Assembly (NCBI GenBank): GCA_009774175.1
Contig: VSNG01000038.1
Span: 1 to 24,534 of the forward strand
Reading direction: 5' to 3'
Source: Lachnospiraceae bacterium
Lineage (GTDB): Bacteria; Bacillota; Clostridia; Lachnospirales; Lachnospiraceae
Length of the DNA: 24,534 bases
Shown: in pieces, positions 15,097-21,794 of the stretch
Layout of the letters: each line of letters starts with the position of its first letter
How positions within the stretch are numbered: the first letter of the stretch is position 1
The notes under the pieces: model-generated
Told to the model about the DNA's origin: nothing
Seen by the model: the letters and a program-made list of their open reading frames with translations, nothing else
The model's database searches: none
Position numbers and translations under genes: made by a program

Positions 15097-15174
15097 ATTG
15101 TACTTACTTTATTATAATCTTTTTGCGCCAAAACTTCGCTCAAACTTTTCATGAAGCCTTAGCAACTTTATTCT

Positions 15175-15978
15175 CTATTCTTCTTTATTCAACGTATTGG
15201 GAACCGTCCTGTGAAATACCCGTTTAAACATACTCTTTGTTTTTATAAAAATAAATATTATTATTAATGTCAATGGAATCGAAAGAACAATAGTCATAAC
15301 TAGCACTCCTTCTCCAGTAACACCAATTAAATTACTAAATATATTGGCAAACAACGCTGTCATTAAAAAAGCAAATAACCAAATAAACACAGTAATCAGT
15401 TCATCTGCAATAGCCTTTATAATTTTCTTTATTCCACCTTCTTTTCTTAATTCTGCGCAATTACGTTTAGGCTTTCCTCCTTTTATTTTATACTCAACAT
15501 GAATTTTCCCATCATCTCCATTATGTAGAATTTGAAGTTTTACTCCCTCACCGCTATCAATGTAGTCAAATGACATTTCTATATTTGCAGCGTCAAAGTT
15601 CAAAATCTTGAATGCGTTACTATCATCACTCTGCTTAATTATCTTAGCGTCCAGAAATTGTTCGTCTTCACATATGATTTTTATTGGATTATCTCCAACC
15701 ATATCCTTGGCATTTATTACATCACTACCACTATTCCAAATGAAATAAATAGTTGATGACAATTCTTGAATTGCTTTACCATCAAATTTCATATCTAACT
15801 TATTAATAGGACTCTTTCCCATTTTAACAATTTCATTTGTACAATTATCTATAGAAATTTCTTTTGTTTTCTTTCCATTAATCCATGTATATATCGCAAA
15901 AACAAAGGAAGCTACAGTACATAAAGAAAGGAAAAGCCACGCATAGGGATTACTCATTAATTCTTCTACCATTTCCAT
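15175..15978 (-). CDS. Membrane protein of unknown function, one N-terminal and two C-terminal TM helices
   Basis: A 267-residue protein not recognised as a characterised family. One helix spans about residues 12-33, then a soluble region of about 160 residues (35-190), then two helices at about 195-215 and 222-246, and a short basic tail. The soluble part is beta-rich with motifs IYFIWNSGSDVI and MSFDYIDSGEGVKLQILHNG, a pattern I associate with uncharacterised bacterial membrane proteins. Start: the ATG at 15978 has GGAGG 5 bases upstream and is preferred over the ATG at 16008, which has no clear site. It follows the restriction enzyme gene by about 95 bases in the same direction and could belong to the same transcript, so a role as a defence accessory is possible but unproven. 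Confidence 0.7.
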   Translation of the reverse strand: MEMVEELMSNPYAWLFLSLCTVASFVFAIYTWINGKKTKEISIDNCTNEIVKMGKSPINKLDMKFDGKAIQELSSTIYFIWNSGSDVINAKDMVGDNPIKIICEDEQFLDAKIIKQSDDSNAFKILNFDAANIEMSFDYIDSGEGVKLQILHNGDDGKIHVEYKIKGGKPKRNCAELRKEGGIKKIIKAIADELITVFIWLFAFLMTALFANIFSNLIGVTGEGVLVMTIVLSIPLTLIIIFIFIKTKSMFKRVFHRTVPNTLNKEE

Positions 15979-16073
15979 CTTTGCCTCCATTTTGTTCTCT
16001 AAAAACATTATCGCCCAGTGTGTATCGAAAAATTAAATTACTTTCATCAATTATTAGTATGCCACTCTCGCTT

Positions 16074-16991
16074 TTACCTCGGTCCTAAAAACTCATCCCC
16101 ATTCAAATGTATCATATGCTCCGGCATCTCCGCAATCCAGACTTCTGTTTCCCATGCCAGTGTTTCCGAAAATCTCTTATAAGTCTTAAAATCAAGAAAC
16201 GCTGTAACAAAGATTTTCCCTGCTGTTACATTCTTTGTCATTTCAGTTATTTCCAATATTCTTTTAGAATCCATCGGCCCAACGGAAGTTACCGATTCAA
16301 CAAAGTAAATCCAATTCTTATCCTCTCTGTATAAAACCACATCTGGCATCTTGTCGTGTAAAGTTATTTGAAATCCTAATTTTCCCAACTTAAAAACATT
16401 TTTTACCAAATCTTTTTCTGTGGTATCTCCAACATACAAACATTCTGAATGTGGTGCAAATCGGGGCGCAAATTCCTCAATAATAGCCCTTTGCAGTTCA
16501 TTGTGCTTACCCGCAGAAACTTGAAAATCTACTCCATTGATATGCACCGGCATCATTGTCATTTTCTTTTTTGAAGCATAAATGTCTACCAACTTTTCGT
16601 GATCCATCAAAAATCGATTCATAGATTTTTGCCACTCTGATGTTTGAAATGCCCTTACCATCTGCAATGTTTCCTCTGTAAGCCTGTACCTATAATTAGG
16701 GCTGTTTGTGGCTTTTCCATTATCTTCTACAAGCGCAGCATTGCGAAAGTGATGTAATGCCTGCTTACGAAAAGTCTCCCTGCTGTTTTCCGCATAAGTC
16801 GATCCATAATATGTATTCGCAAATTGGATAATATCATGAATACGAATCCACTCATTACCGGCATCTTTCCATAATGTATCCTGCTTGATCCCTGCCATTG
16901 CCAACAATACATAACAGCAAATATCCGCCTGCTGCGCCTTAGGCATTCCGAGCATTTTCAGAAGTTCTCTTGCCTCATTAATTTTATCCAC
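16074..16991 (-). CDS. BsuBI/PstI-family type II restriction endonuclease
   Basis: A 305-residue protein (R.PstI has 326, R.BsuBI 316). Residues 1-130 form a helical, winged-helix-like region. The catalytic part (about 135-305) has GKHNELQRAIIEEFAPRF, LYVGDTTEKDLV, DKMPDVVLY and FVESVTSVGP, and ends LNGDEFLGPR, a family hallmark. Likely active-site acidic residues are D217 and E232 in a PD-(D/E)XK-type fold. Family knowledge predicts cleavage at CTGCAG. It starts at a GTG with GGAGGG 5 bases upstream and overlaps the methyltransferase stop by 8 bases (GTGGATAA), so it is translationally coupled after its protective methylase. Confidence 0.9.
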   Translation of the reverse strand: MDKINEARELLKMLGMPKAQQADICCYVLLAMAGIKQDTLWKDAGNEWIRIHDIIQFANTYYGSTYAENSRETFRKQALHHFRNAALVEDNGKATNSPNYRYRLTEETLQMVRAFQTSEWQKSMNRFLMDHEKLVDIYASKKKMTMMPVHINGVDFQVSAGKHNELQRAIIEEFAPRFAPHSECLYVGDTTEKDLVKNVFKLGKLGFQITLHDKMPDVVLYREDKNWIYFVESVTSVGPMDSKRILEITEMTKNVTAGKIFVTAFLDFKTYKRFSETLAWETEVWIAEMPEHMIHLNGDEFLGPR

Positions 16992-18471
16992 AATATCCCT
17001 CCAATATCATATTACAATTACTTTCTGACATATCCTTGCTTTTCATTAGTGTCCTGCCCATTTCCTGTATGCTTTCTAAATCAGGCACAGGCATAGCATT
17101 AATTTCCGTCGAATTTACCTGCGTTGAACCATTCAGAATCCTATAATATTCATCGTAAAGAGTAGAATTAAAAATCACATATAATCCGTACACTAGACAC
17201 TCAGACATTTCTGTTATCAATCCATCTACAAAATTTATTTTGTTCTGTGTACTGATTTTTTTATACTGCGGATACTTCTTTGATAAATATACCCCACACT
17301 GCAGTCTGCGCTTTTCCTCTTTTGCAGTAAAACGTTTGACAAACAAATAATTCCGATTGTCCTGCATCAATCCCCTTTGATCTGTCACCACATACTCGTG
17401 TTCCCTCTGAATAGGGAACTGCACCTCTCCTTGTTTAATATGCTGTGAATAAAAGAGTGGAATTGCACCTTCCTCTGCATCATCACGAAGTATCTCGCGA
17501 TTGCGAAAGTCAACTGTCAATCCCGTTTTCATTTTCACCCCAATATCCGGCAATGTTTTATCAAATCTATGTAGTCGTTCCAACACAGAAACTTCTTTTT
17601 CATCTGTTACTAAATAAACGTAATAATCCTCTCCCGAAACCACAAGGCTATACGGCACAGTCAACGAAGTCAGATTAACAAAATCACTATTTGACTGGGA
17701 AGAGGTGATTGTAACATCTTTTGGCGTTTGATTTGTCTTTTTTACTTTTATTATGATTGTTTCCTGCAAGACATCTTCCTTATCAAACACCTTATTTCTG
17801 CTTACAAATAAATGAATATGTTCTAATTTCCCTTCTGTCAGAAAATACTGTCTAAATCGCTTAAAATAAGCCCCGGAAGTCCATGAGCGGGGGATAATAT
17901 ACACCATTTCGCCATCGACATCAAGATTGAATAATCCCATTGCAGCAAAAATGAAATATAAATTGGGTGCGCCATAACATACATCCGGCATAGCTGTTGC
18001 TTCCGGCGCATCTTTAGGTATCTTCATATATGGAGGATTGCCAATAACAAAATCATATTTTTTAGGATCGGGATTGCCGCCTAACATATGATTAAAGTCC
18101 AAATACTGGCTTGTAATATAATTATCTGTGATAATATGAATTTGTATGTCTTTTTTAGAATTTGCCTGACAAATATACAAGTTCTCTTTTAACAATCCCA
18201 AAATATTGTCGTCATTTTCATAGCAGGTTAATTCTATCATCTGAATAGAATCCATCTGCTCTAATCGTTCTAAAAGCGCACACGACAATATACCCGAACC
18301 TGCTCCTGAATCTAAAATGTGAACCTTGGACAAGTTTTCAGGAATAGTATATAATTCAGCCATAAAACGTGCTGTTTCTTTACTTGTAAAAAACTGCCCA
18401 TATTTTTTGCGCTCTTTTTTAGGCATATCGTCAATATATTTATTTGTACGTTCAATGATAAAATCTAACAT
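16984..18471 (-). CDS. Type II N6-adenine DNA methyltransferase (PstI/BsuBI type)
   Basis: A 495-residue gamma-type adenine methyltransferase (M.PstI and M.BsuBI are about 500). It has the KYGQFFTS entry motif (23-30), the SAM-binding motif I DSGAGSG (54-60), catalytic NPPY (145-148) and a C-terminal target-recognition region after about residue 290. It would methylate adenine in CTGCAG and so protect host DNA from the adjacent nuclease. The ATG at 18471 has a GAGG site with 6-base spacing. The gene lies directly upstream of the nuclease gene with an 8-base overlap, the safe order for a restriction-modification unit, and about 40 bases downstream of the DUF5655 gene. CTGCAG occurs inside this gene itself at 17299-17304. 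Confidence 0.92.
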   Translation of the reverse strand: MLDFIIERTNKYIDDMPKKERKKYGQFFTSKETARFMAELYTIPENLSKVHILDSGAGSGILSCALLERLEQMDSIQMIELTCYENDDNILGLLKENLYICQANSKKDIQIHIITDNYITSQYLDFNHMLGGNPDPKKYDFVIGNPPYMKIPKDAPEATAMPDVCYGAPNLYFIFAAMGLFNLDVDGEMVYIIPRSWTSGAYFKRFRQYFLTEGKLEHIHLFVSRNKVFDKEDVLQETIIIKVKKTNQTPKDVTITSSQSNSDFVNLTSLTVPYSLVVSGEDYYVYLVTDEKEVSVLERLHRFDKTLPDIGVKMKTGLTVDFRNREILRDDAEEGAIPLFYSQHIKQGEVQFPIQREHEYVVTDQRGLMQDNRNYLFVKRFTAKEEKRRLQCGVYLSKKYPQYKKISTQNKINFVDGLITEMSECLVYGLYVIFNSTLYDEYYRILNGSTQVNSTEINAMPVPDLESIQEMGRTLMKSKDMSESNCNMILEGYCG

Positions 18472-18511
18472 TTTCTTCCTCTGCTTTCATACATTCCACT
18501 ACATCCGTTTT

Positions 18512-18904
18512 TTATATCTCATTATATGCTCTCTCCAATAGAGGCTTTGCCCTTTCAAAATCCGCTGCATTTTTAATCGTTATCTGCAAGTCACCTGTGC
18601 CATAATGTCCAATGTTGCGCATATCTCTTGTAAATCCATTTTCCAATTTGACAGTATCTGGATTAATCTTCAAAAAAAGCATAATCTGTTTCTTATATAT
18701 TTCGATACATACCATGTTTTGAACCTTCTTATATGCCAAATATAATTTCAGTTGATTCGATACAATGTCATCCCCTAAAGATTCAAGAAAATCACATATG
18801 GAATGGTAAAGATTTTTCATATTTTCAGAAATTGCCGCTAATTTTTCCAAGTGGGTTTTTTGTGTGCTATTTTTTGTATCGTTTTCATTCCCCATATTCT
18901 CCAT
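18512..18904 (-). CDS. DUF5655-type small protein upstream of the methyltransferase
   Basis: A protein of up to 130 residues. From about residue 18 it matches the DUF5655 pattern: HLEKLAAISENMKNLYHSI, SLGDDIV, KLYLAYKK, NMVCIEIYKKQIMLFLKI, then GFTRDMRNIGHYGTGDLQI and a final KPLLERAYNEI. This domain is often the C-terminal part of larger nuclease-like proteins, so here it is either a stand-alone protein or what is left of a longer gene cut by the transposon just upstream. The start is uncertain: the ATG at 18904 has no ribosome site and the one at 18895 has a GGAG too close. In the longer frame the reading continues upstream toward the transposon, which favours truncation. Its function is unknown; the position suggests a link to the restriction system. 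Confidence 0.7.
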   Translation of the reverse strand: MENMGNENDTKNSTQKTHLEKLAAISENMKNLYHSICDFLESLGDDIVSNQLKLYLAYKKVQNMVCIEIYKKQIMLFLKINPDTVKLENGFTRDMRNIGHYGTGDLQITIKNAADFERAKPLLERAYNEI

Positions 18905-18916
18905 AATCGGCTTTAC

Positions 18917-18927
18917 AATCGGGGCTA
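18917..18927 (+). repeat. Left copy of an 11-bp direct repeat flanking the dead transposase
   Basis: AATCGGGGCTA here recurs at 20263-20273 in the same orientation, one on each side of the transposase. On the minus strand the similarity extends to 14 of 17 bases. Confidence 0.4.
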
Positions 18928-18968
18928 CGCGCTTCGTTAAAAGAAAACTTTTTTCGGAAGTGCCGCTT

Positions 18969-20195
18969 ATGCTTAAACACTGGCAGACGCATGCTGAATA
19001 TCAGCTGTTTATTTCTAACACTGTTTCTCATCTGAATGATTCACAGCGTAAAAAACTTAATTCTTATTCCCATTCCATTGCTAAACTTTCTGCTTTGAAC
19101 CTTGACCCTGTCAGGGATTTCATGCTTCCTTTTTATTCTTCAACCGAAAGACCTGCCCTCAACCAGCCTCAGATCCTCCGCTCTTTCGTCCTTCTCATGG
19201 ACCGGCACTGTCTGGGTATTGATTCCTGGGTTGATACTTTGACACATGATGACCTGCTGGCTATCCTTATAGACTGTTCCCTGGATTCCCTTCCGCCACT
19301 TGGTTCCTATTACGATTTTATAAACCGCTTACGGGTCATGAAGCCTGCGCTCAAGAAATTTGACCACAAAGATACTTTCCCCTGCGGGAAAAATAAAAAG
19401 CCTTCACTAAAACCCGGCAGGGATAAAAAACTTCCCAACAGGCATCCGGGTGTGACAAAAAGGTGGCGGAATGGATCTACTCTGGCAGGGGTTTCCCTTT
19501 TCACTATGAAAAAGCCCTTCAATGTCTTTTTCGCAGTGCCGCCATCGTCCCATCCCTTGATTTCGGTCTGCTTCCTTCTGAAAATCTTACTGTTTCAGAT
19601 GATGGTACCTGTGTCCATACACACTCTAATCCATTTGGGCACAAAGTATGCGGTTGTGTGGAACAGGGCATTTTGGGTTGCTCATGCCCCAGACATTTTT
19701 CTGACCCCGATGCCTCCTTCGGATGGGACCGTGACCTTGGCACTTATTGCTTTGGTTACACCCTCTACATGATTGCCTGCCATAATGAAAAGTTTCATAT
19801 TGACCTTCCGTTGCATTTCCGCTTCCTCGATGCGAAACGGTATGGCTGCCCTTCACACCATGACGTAAATGGCGCTGTCCAGCCGCCTCCGAAAAGGAAG
19901 AAAAGTGTACCTGTGAAGTCCCCTGCTCCTCTCTCCATACGGACGCTGTTTATATACTAAACCCGCTTGGGATATCCGCCTTTATCCACCGATTGCCCGT
20001 GGCACTGATGAATATGAAAAGACTTATAATAACCGCACGGGTTCAGAACGTGTGAATGACCGGGTTCTTAATAACTATCATCTGCATGATATGAAAATTC
20101 ATGGTAAAAAAAGATACTCCTTCTTTACTATGATTGCCGGCATCAACATTCATCTTGATGCCAGGCTGAAAGTTCAGAAACTGAAAACTGCATAA
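18969..20195 (+). pseudogene. DDE-type transposase with three frameshifts
   Basis: Starting from an ATG at 18969 (MLKHWQTHAEYQL), the frame runs well to KLPNRHPGVTKR, shifts near 19457 to VAEWIYSGRGFPFHYEKAL and SDDGTCVHTHSNPFGHKVC, shifts near 19868 to KWRCPAASEKEEKCTCEVPC, and shifts again near 19930 to YGRCLYTKPAWDIRLYPP, NNRTGSERVNDRV and IAGINIHLDARLKVQKLKTA before TAA. Each shift equals loss of one base, the first two in A-runs. Repaired, it would have about 409 residues. The C-terminal RTGSERVNDR segment and central acidic motif indicate a DDE transposase of a type frequent in Clostridia; I cannot name the IS family. No clear terminal inverted repeats were found. It separates the DUF5655 gene from the YhcG gene. 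Confidence 0.75.
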
Positions 20196-20262
20196 AATCT
20201 GATGCGCATCTGAATCTTTCAAACGTCATCATTTTTGATTGCTTGGATAAGTGCGCCCTTGT

Positions 20263-20273
20263 AATCGGGGCTA
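20263..20273 (+). repeat. Right copy of the 11-bp direct repeat
   Basis: AATCGGGGCTA, identical to 18917-18927. It lies about 70 bases past the transposase stop and may be a target duplication or part of the element's ends. Confidence 0.4.
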
Positions 20274-20332
20274 TACTGCCTAATCTTAAATTACTTCCCT
20301 CTAATCGTAAACATTTGATTTTGCTGAACAAA

Positions 20333-20503
20333 TTATAATTGCTCGATAATTGTAGCCACACGACCAGAACCTACTGTTCTACCACCCTCACGGATTAGGT
20401 TGGGAGAACTTTGGGTGACAGATGGCGTGTTTTCGGGGTTTTCTGTCATCATATTTTCTGGAAATATTGTTTTTATCTGTATTCTCAGAATTTTTGTAGC
20501 CAT
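20333..20503 (-). pseudogene. tuf: EF-Tu (tuf) 3'-end fragment inside a 56-codon frame
   Basis: The last 20 codons read IREGGRTVGSGRVATIIE plus QL and a stop, which is the C-terminus of elongation factor Tu almost exactly. Homology ends at about 20392. Upstream the frame continues through unrelated Pro/Ser/Thr-rich codons (SVTQSSPN) to an ATG at 20503, 56 codons in all, beginning MATKILRIQIK. The fragment is far too short to work as EF-Tu. A precise 3' end of a conserved gene, stop codon included, stranded in an accessory region is what a site-specific integrative element leaves at its attachment site. The surrounding 20196-20599 stretch holds no other gene that I can support. Confidence 0.75.
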
Positions 20504-20513
20504 TTTGTAGCCA
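20350..20513. repeat. Three copies of TTGTAGCCA around the tuf fragment
   Basis: TTGTAGCCA occurs at 20350-20358 (inside the tuf fragment), 20494-20502 and 20505-20513. The last two are exactly 11 bases apart. A similar TGTAGCAA forms part of the palindrome at 20539-20557. Clustered short repeats like these could be recombinase arm sites. Confidence 0.5.
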
Positions 20514-20538
20514 ACCGCGTTTCCCCCTCATCGTAATT

Positions 20539-20562
20539 GTTGCTACAGTGTAGCAACTTTTT
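20539..20562 (+). terminator. Palindrome followed by T5, possible plus-strand terminator
   Basis: GTTGCTACAGTGTAGCAAC is a 19-base near-perfect palindrome, followed on the plus strand by TTTTT. It could end plus-strand transcription from the transposase side. The same palindrome could instead be a repressor or recombinase site. The minus strand has no T-tract after it. Confidence 0.45.
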
Positions 20563-20599
20563 GAGTATGTTTCAAAAATTGTGCCTACAATAAAAATAT

Positions 20600-21694
20600 C
20601 TACAAATCTATCCCTTCATCTATCCATTCCTTTAATTTCTTCTGAAGCTCCTTCTTATCCGGCAAATACAATTGATACTCTGACGCATAAATATTTGCAT
20701 CTTCCGGCAATGTAATTTCTACAAGAGCATCATCCTTTTCCTTGCATAACAGAATTCCCACCGTTGGATTTTCCTCAGGCAGCTTCTCATATCTGTCGTA
20801 GTAATGCACATACATCAACATCTGTCCCAAGTCCTGATGCGTCAATTTATCAATCTTCAAGTCTATCAATACATAGCACCGTAAAAGTCTGTTATAAAAC
20901 ACAAGATCAACATAATAGTTATCTTCCTTAAATGTAAACCGCTTCTGCCTTGCTTCAAATAGATATCCTTTACCCAATTCTAGCAAAAACTTCTGCAGTT
21001 TATTGATGATTGCTGTCTCCAGATCAGATTCCACATATTTTGCTTGTTCATCCAACCCAAGAAATTCAAGCACCGTAGGCTGTTTTACAATATCTTGCGG
21101 CTTTGTTATCACATTGCCCTCTTTAGCCAGCCTCATTACCTCATCCTTATCTCTGCTCAGCGCCAACCTCTCATATAGGCTTGAATTATACTGTCTTTGC
21201 AATGTTCGTATTCCCCAACCAGATTTTGCTGATTCTATCTCATAAAATTTTCGTTCATCCGCATTTTCTATCCGCATAAGCTGCAAATAATGCGACCATG
21301 AAACAAGAAAAGGTTGCTCCTTATCCAATTCCTCAAACACTGTTTGGGATTTTTTAACTGCAAATTCCTCAAACAGCGTCTGGGAAATTCGGTCTGCATA
21401 TGTGAAATAAAATTTTCTGGCATACTCCAAATTTGTTTCGGAAAATCCTCTGCCAAACTTTTTTGTAAGGCTTTCTGACAATTTTTTCAAAACCTGCTTT
21501 CCATATTTTGCCCGTTCTTTCCCTTCCTGCTGTTCCTCAACAATCCATTTCCCAAGTGAGTAGTAAGTCATTAACTGCACTATATTTACCTGTTTTGCAG
21601 TAATTTGTCTTGCATACTGGATCAATTCAATGGAATCTGCAATCAGCATATCCAAAGACTGATTCGCTTCTATTATTTCATTTTTGCCATCCAT
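20600..21694 (-). CDS. YhcG-type PD-(D/E)XK nuclease (DUF1016)
   Basis: A 364-residue protein. Residues about 15-190 are the DUF1016 N-terminal domain (YYSLGKWIVEEQQEGKERAKYG, FGRGFSETNLEYARKFY and SWSHYLQLMRI), and about 195-350 the PD-(D/E)XK nuclease domain. The likely active site is E247, D263 (YYVDLVFYNRLL) and D278-L-K280 (YVLIDLKIDKL). Proteins of this family are predicted DNases, common in mobile and defence islands and often beside restriction systems; the biological target is not settled. There is a small internal near-duplication, SQTLFEEFAVKK followed by SQTVFEEL (about 104-122). The ATG at 21694 has a GGGAG site 5 bases upstream. It lies 90 bases after the PRTase-like gene and could be cotranscribed. 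Confidence 0.9.
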   Translation of the reverse strand: MDGKNEIIEANQSLDMLIADSIELIQYARQITAKQVNIVQLMTYYSLGKWIVEEQQEGKERAKYGKQVLKKLSESLTKKFGRGFSETNLEYARKFYFTYADRISQTLFEEFAVKKSQTVFEELDKEQPFLVSWSHYLQLMRIENADERKFYEIESAKSGWGIRTLQRQYNSSLYERLALSRDKDEVMRLAKEGNVITKPQDIVKQPTVLEFLGLDEQAKYVESDLETAIINKLQKFLLELGKGYLFEARQKRFTFKEDNYYVDLVFYNRLLRCYVLIDLKIDKLTHQDLGQMLMYVHYYDRYEKLPEENPTVGILLCKEKDDALVEITLPEDANIYASEYQLYLPDKKELQKKLKEWIDEGIDL

Positions 21695-21770
21695 TTATTC
21701 TCCCTCAACTCGTCTTATAATATTCGGTACAGTTTATACTGCATAACTTTTATCATATTAGAAATCAGAC

Positions 21771-21794
21771 TTTATATAACAATTTATATAACAA
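21771..21794. repeat. Perfect 12-bp tandem duplication at the 3' end of the PRTase-like gene
   Basis: TTTATATAACAA occurs twice with no spacer (21771-21782 and 21783-21794). The second copy contains the stop codon and the last codons of the upstream gene. Confidence 0.8.

Noticed and set aside
15097..15174. Terminator after the unknown membrane protein gene
   Set aside because: Only weak CTTC/GAAG pairings are present and no continuous T-tract follows a stable stem.
18864..18968. N-terminal extension of the transposase frame upstream of the ATG at 18969
   Set aside because: The residues are antisense to the DUF5655 gene start and do not look like transposase; the ATG at 18969 begins the recognisable part.
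20143..20361. 72-codon minus-strand open frame containing APITRAHLSKQ
   Set aside because: It overlaps the transposase 3' end and the tuf fragment in another frame, and no family or ribosome site supports it.
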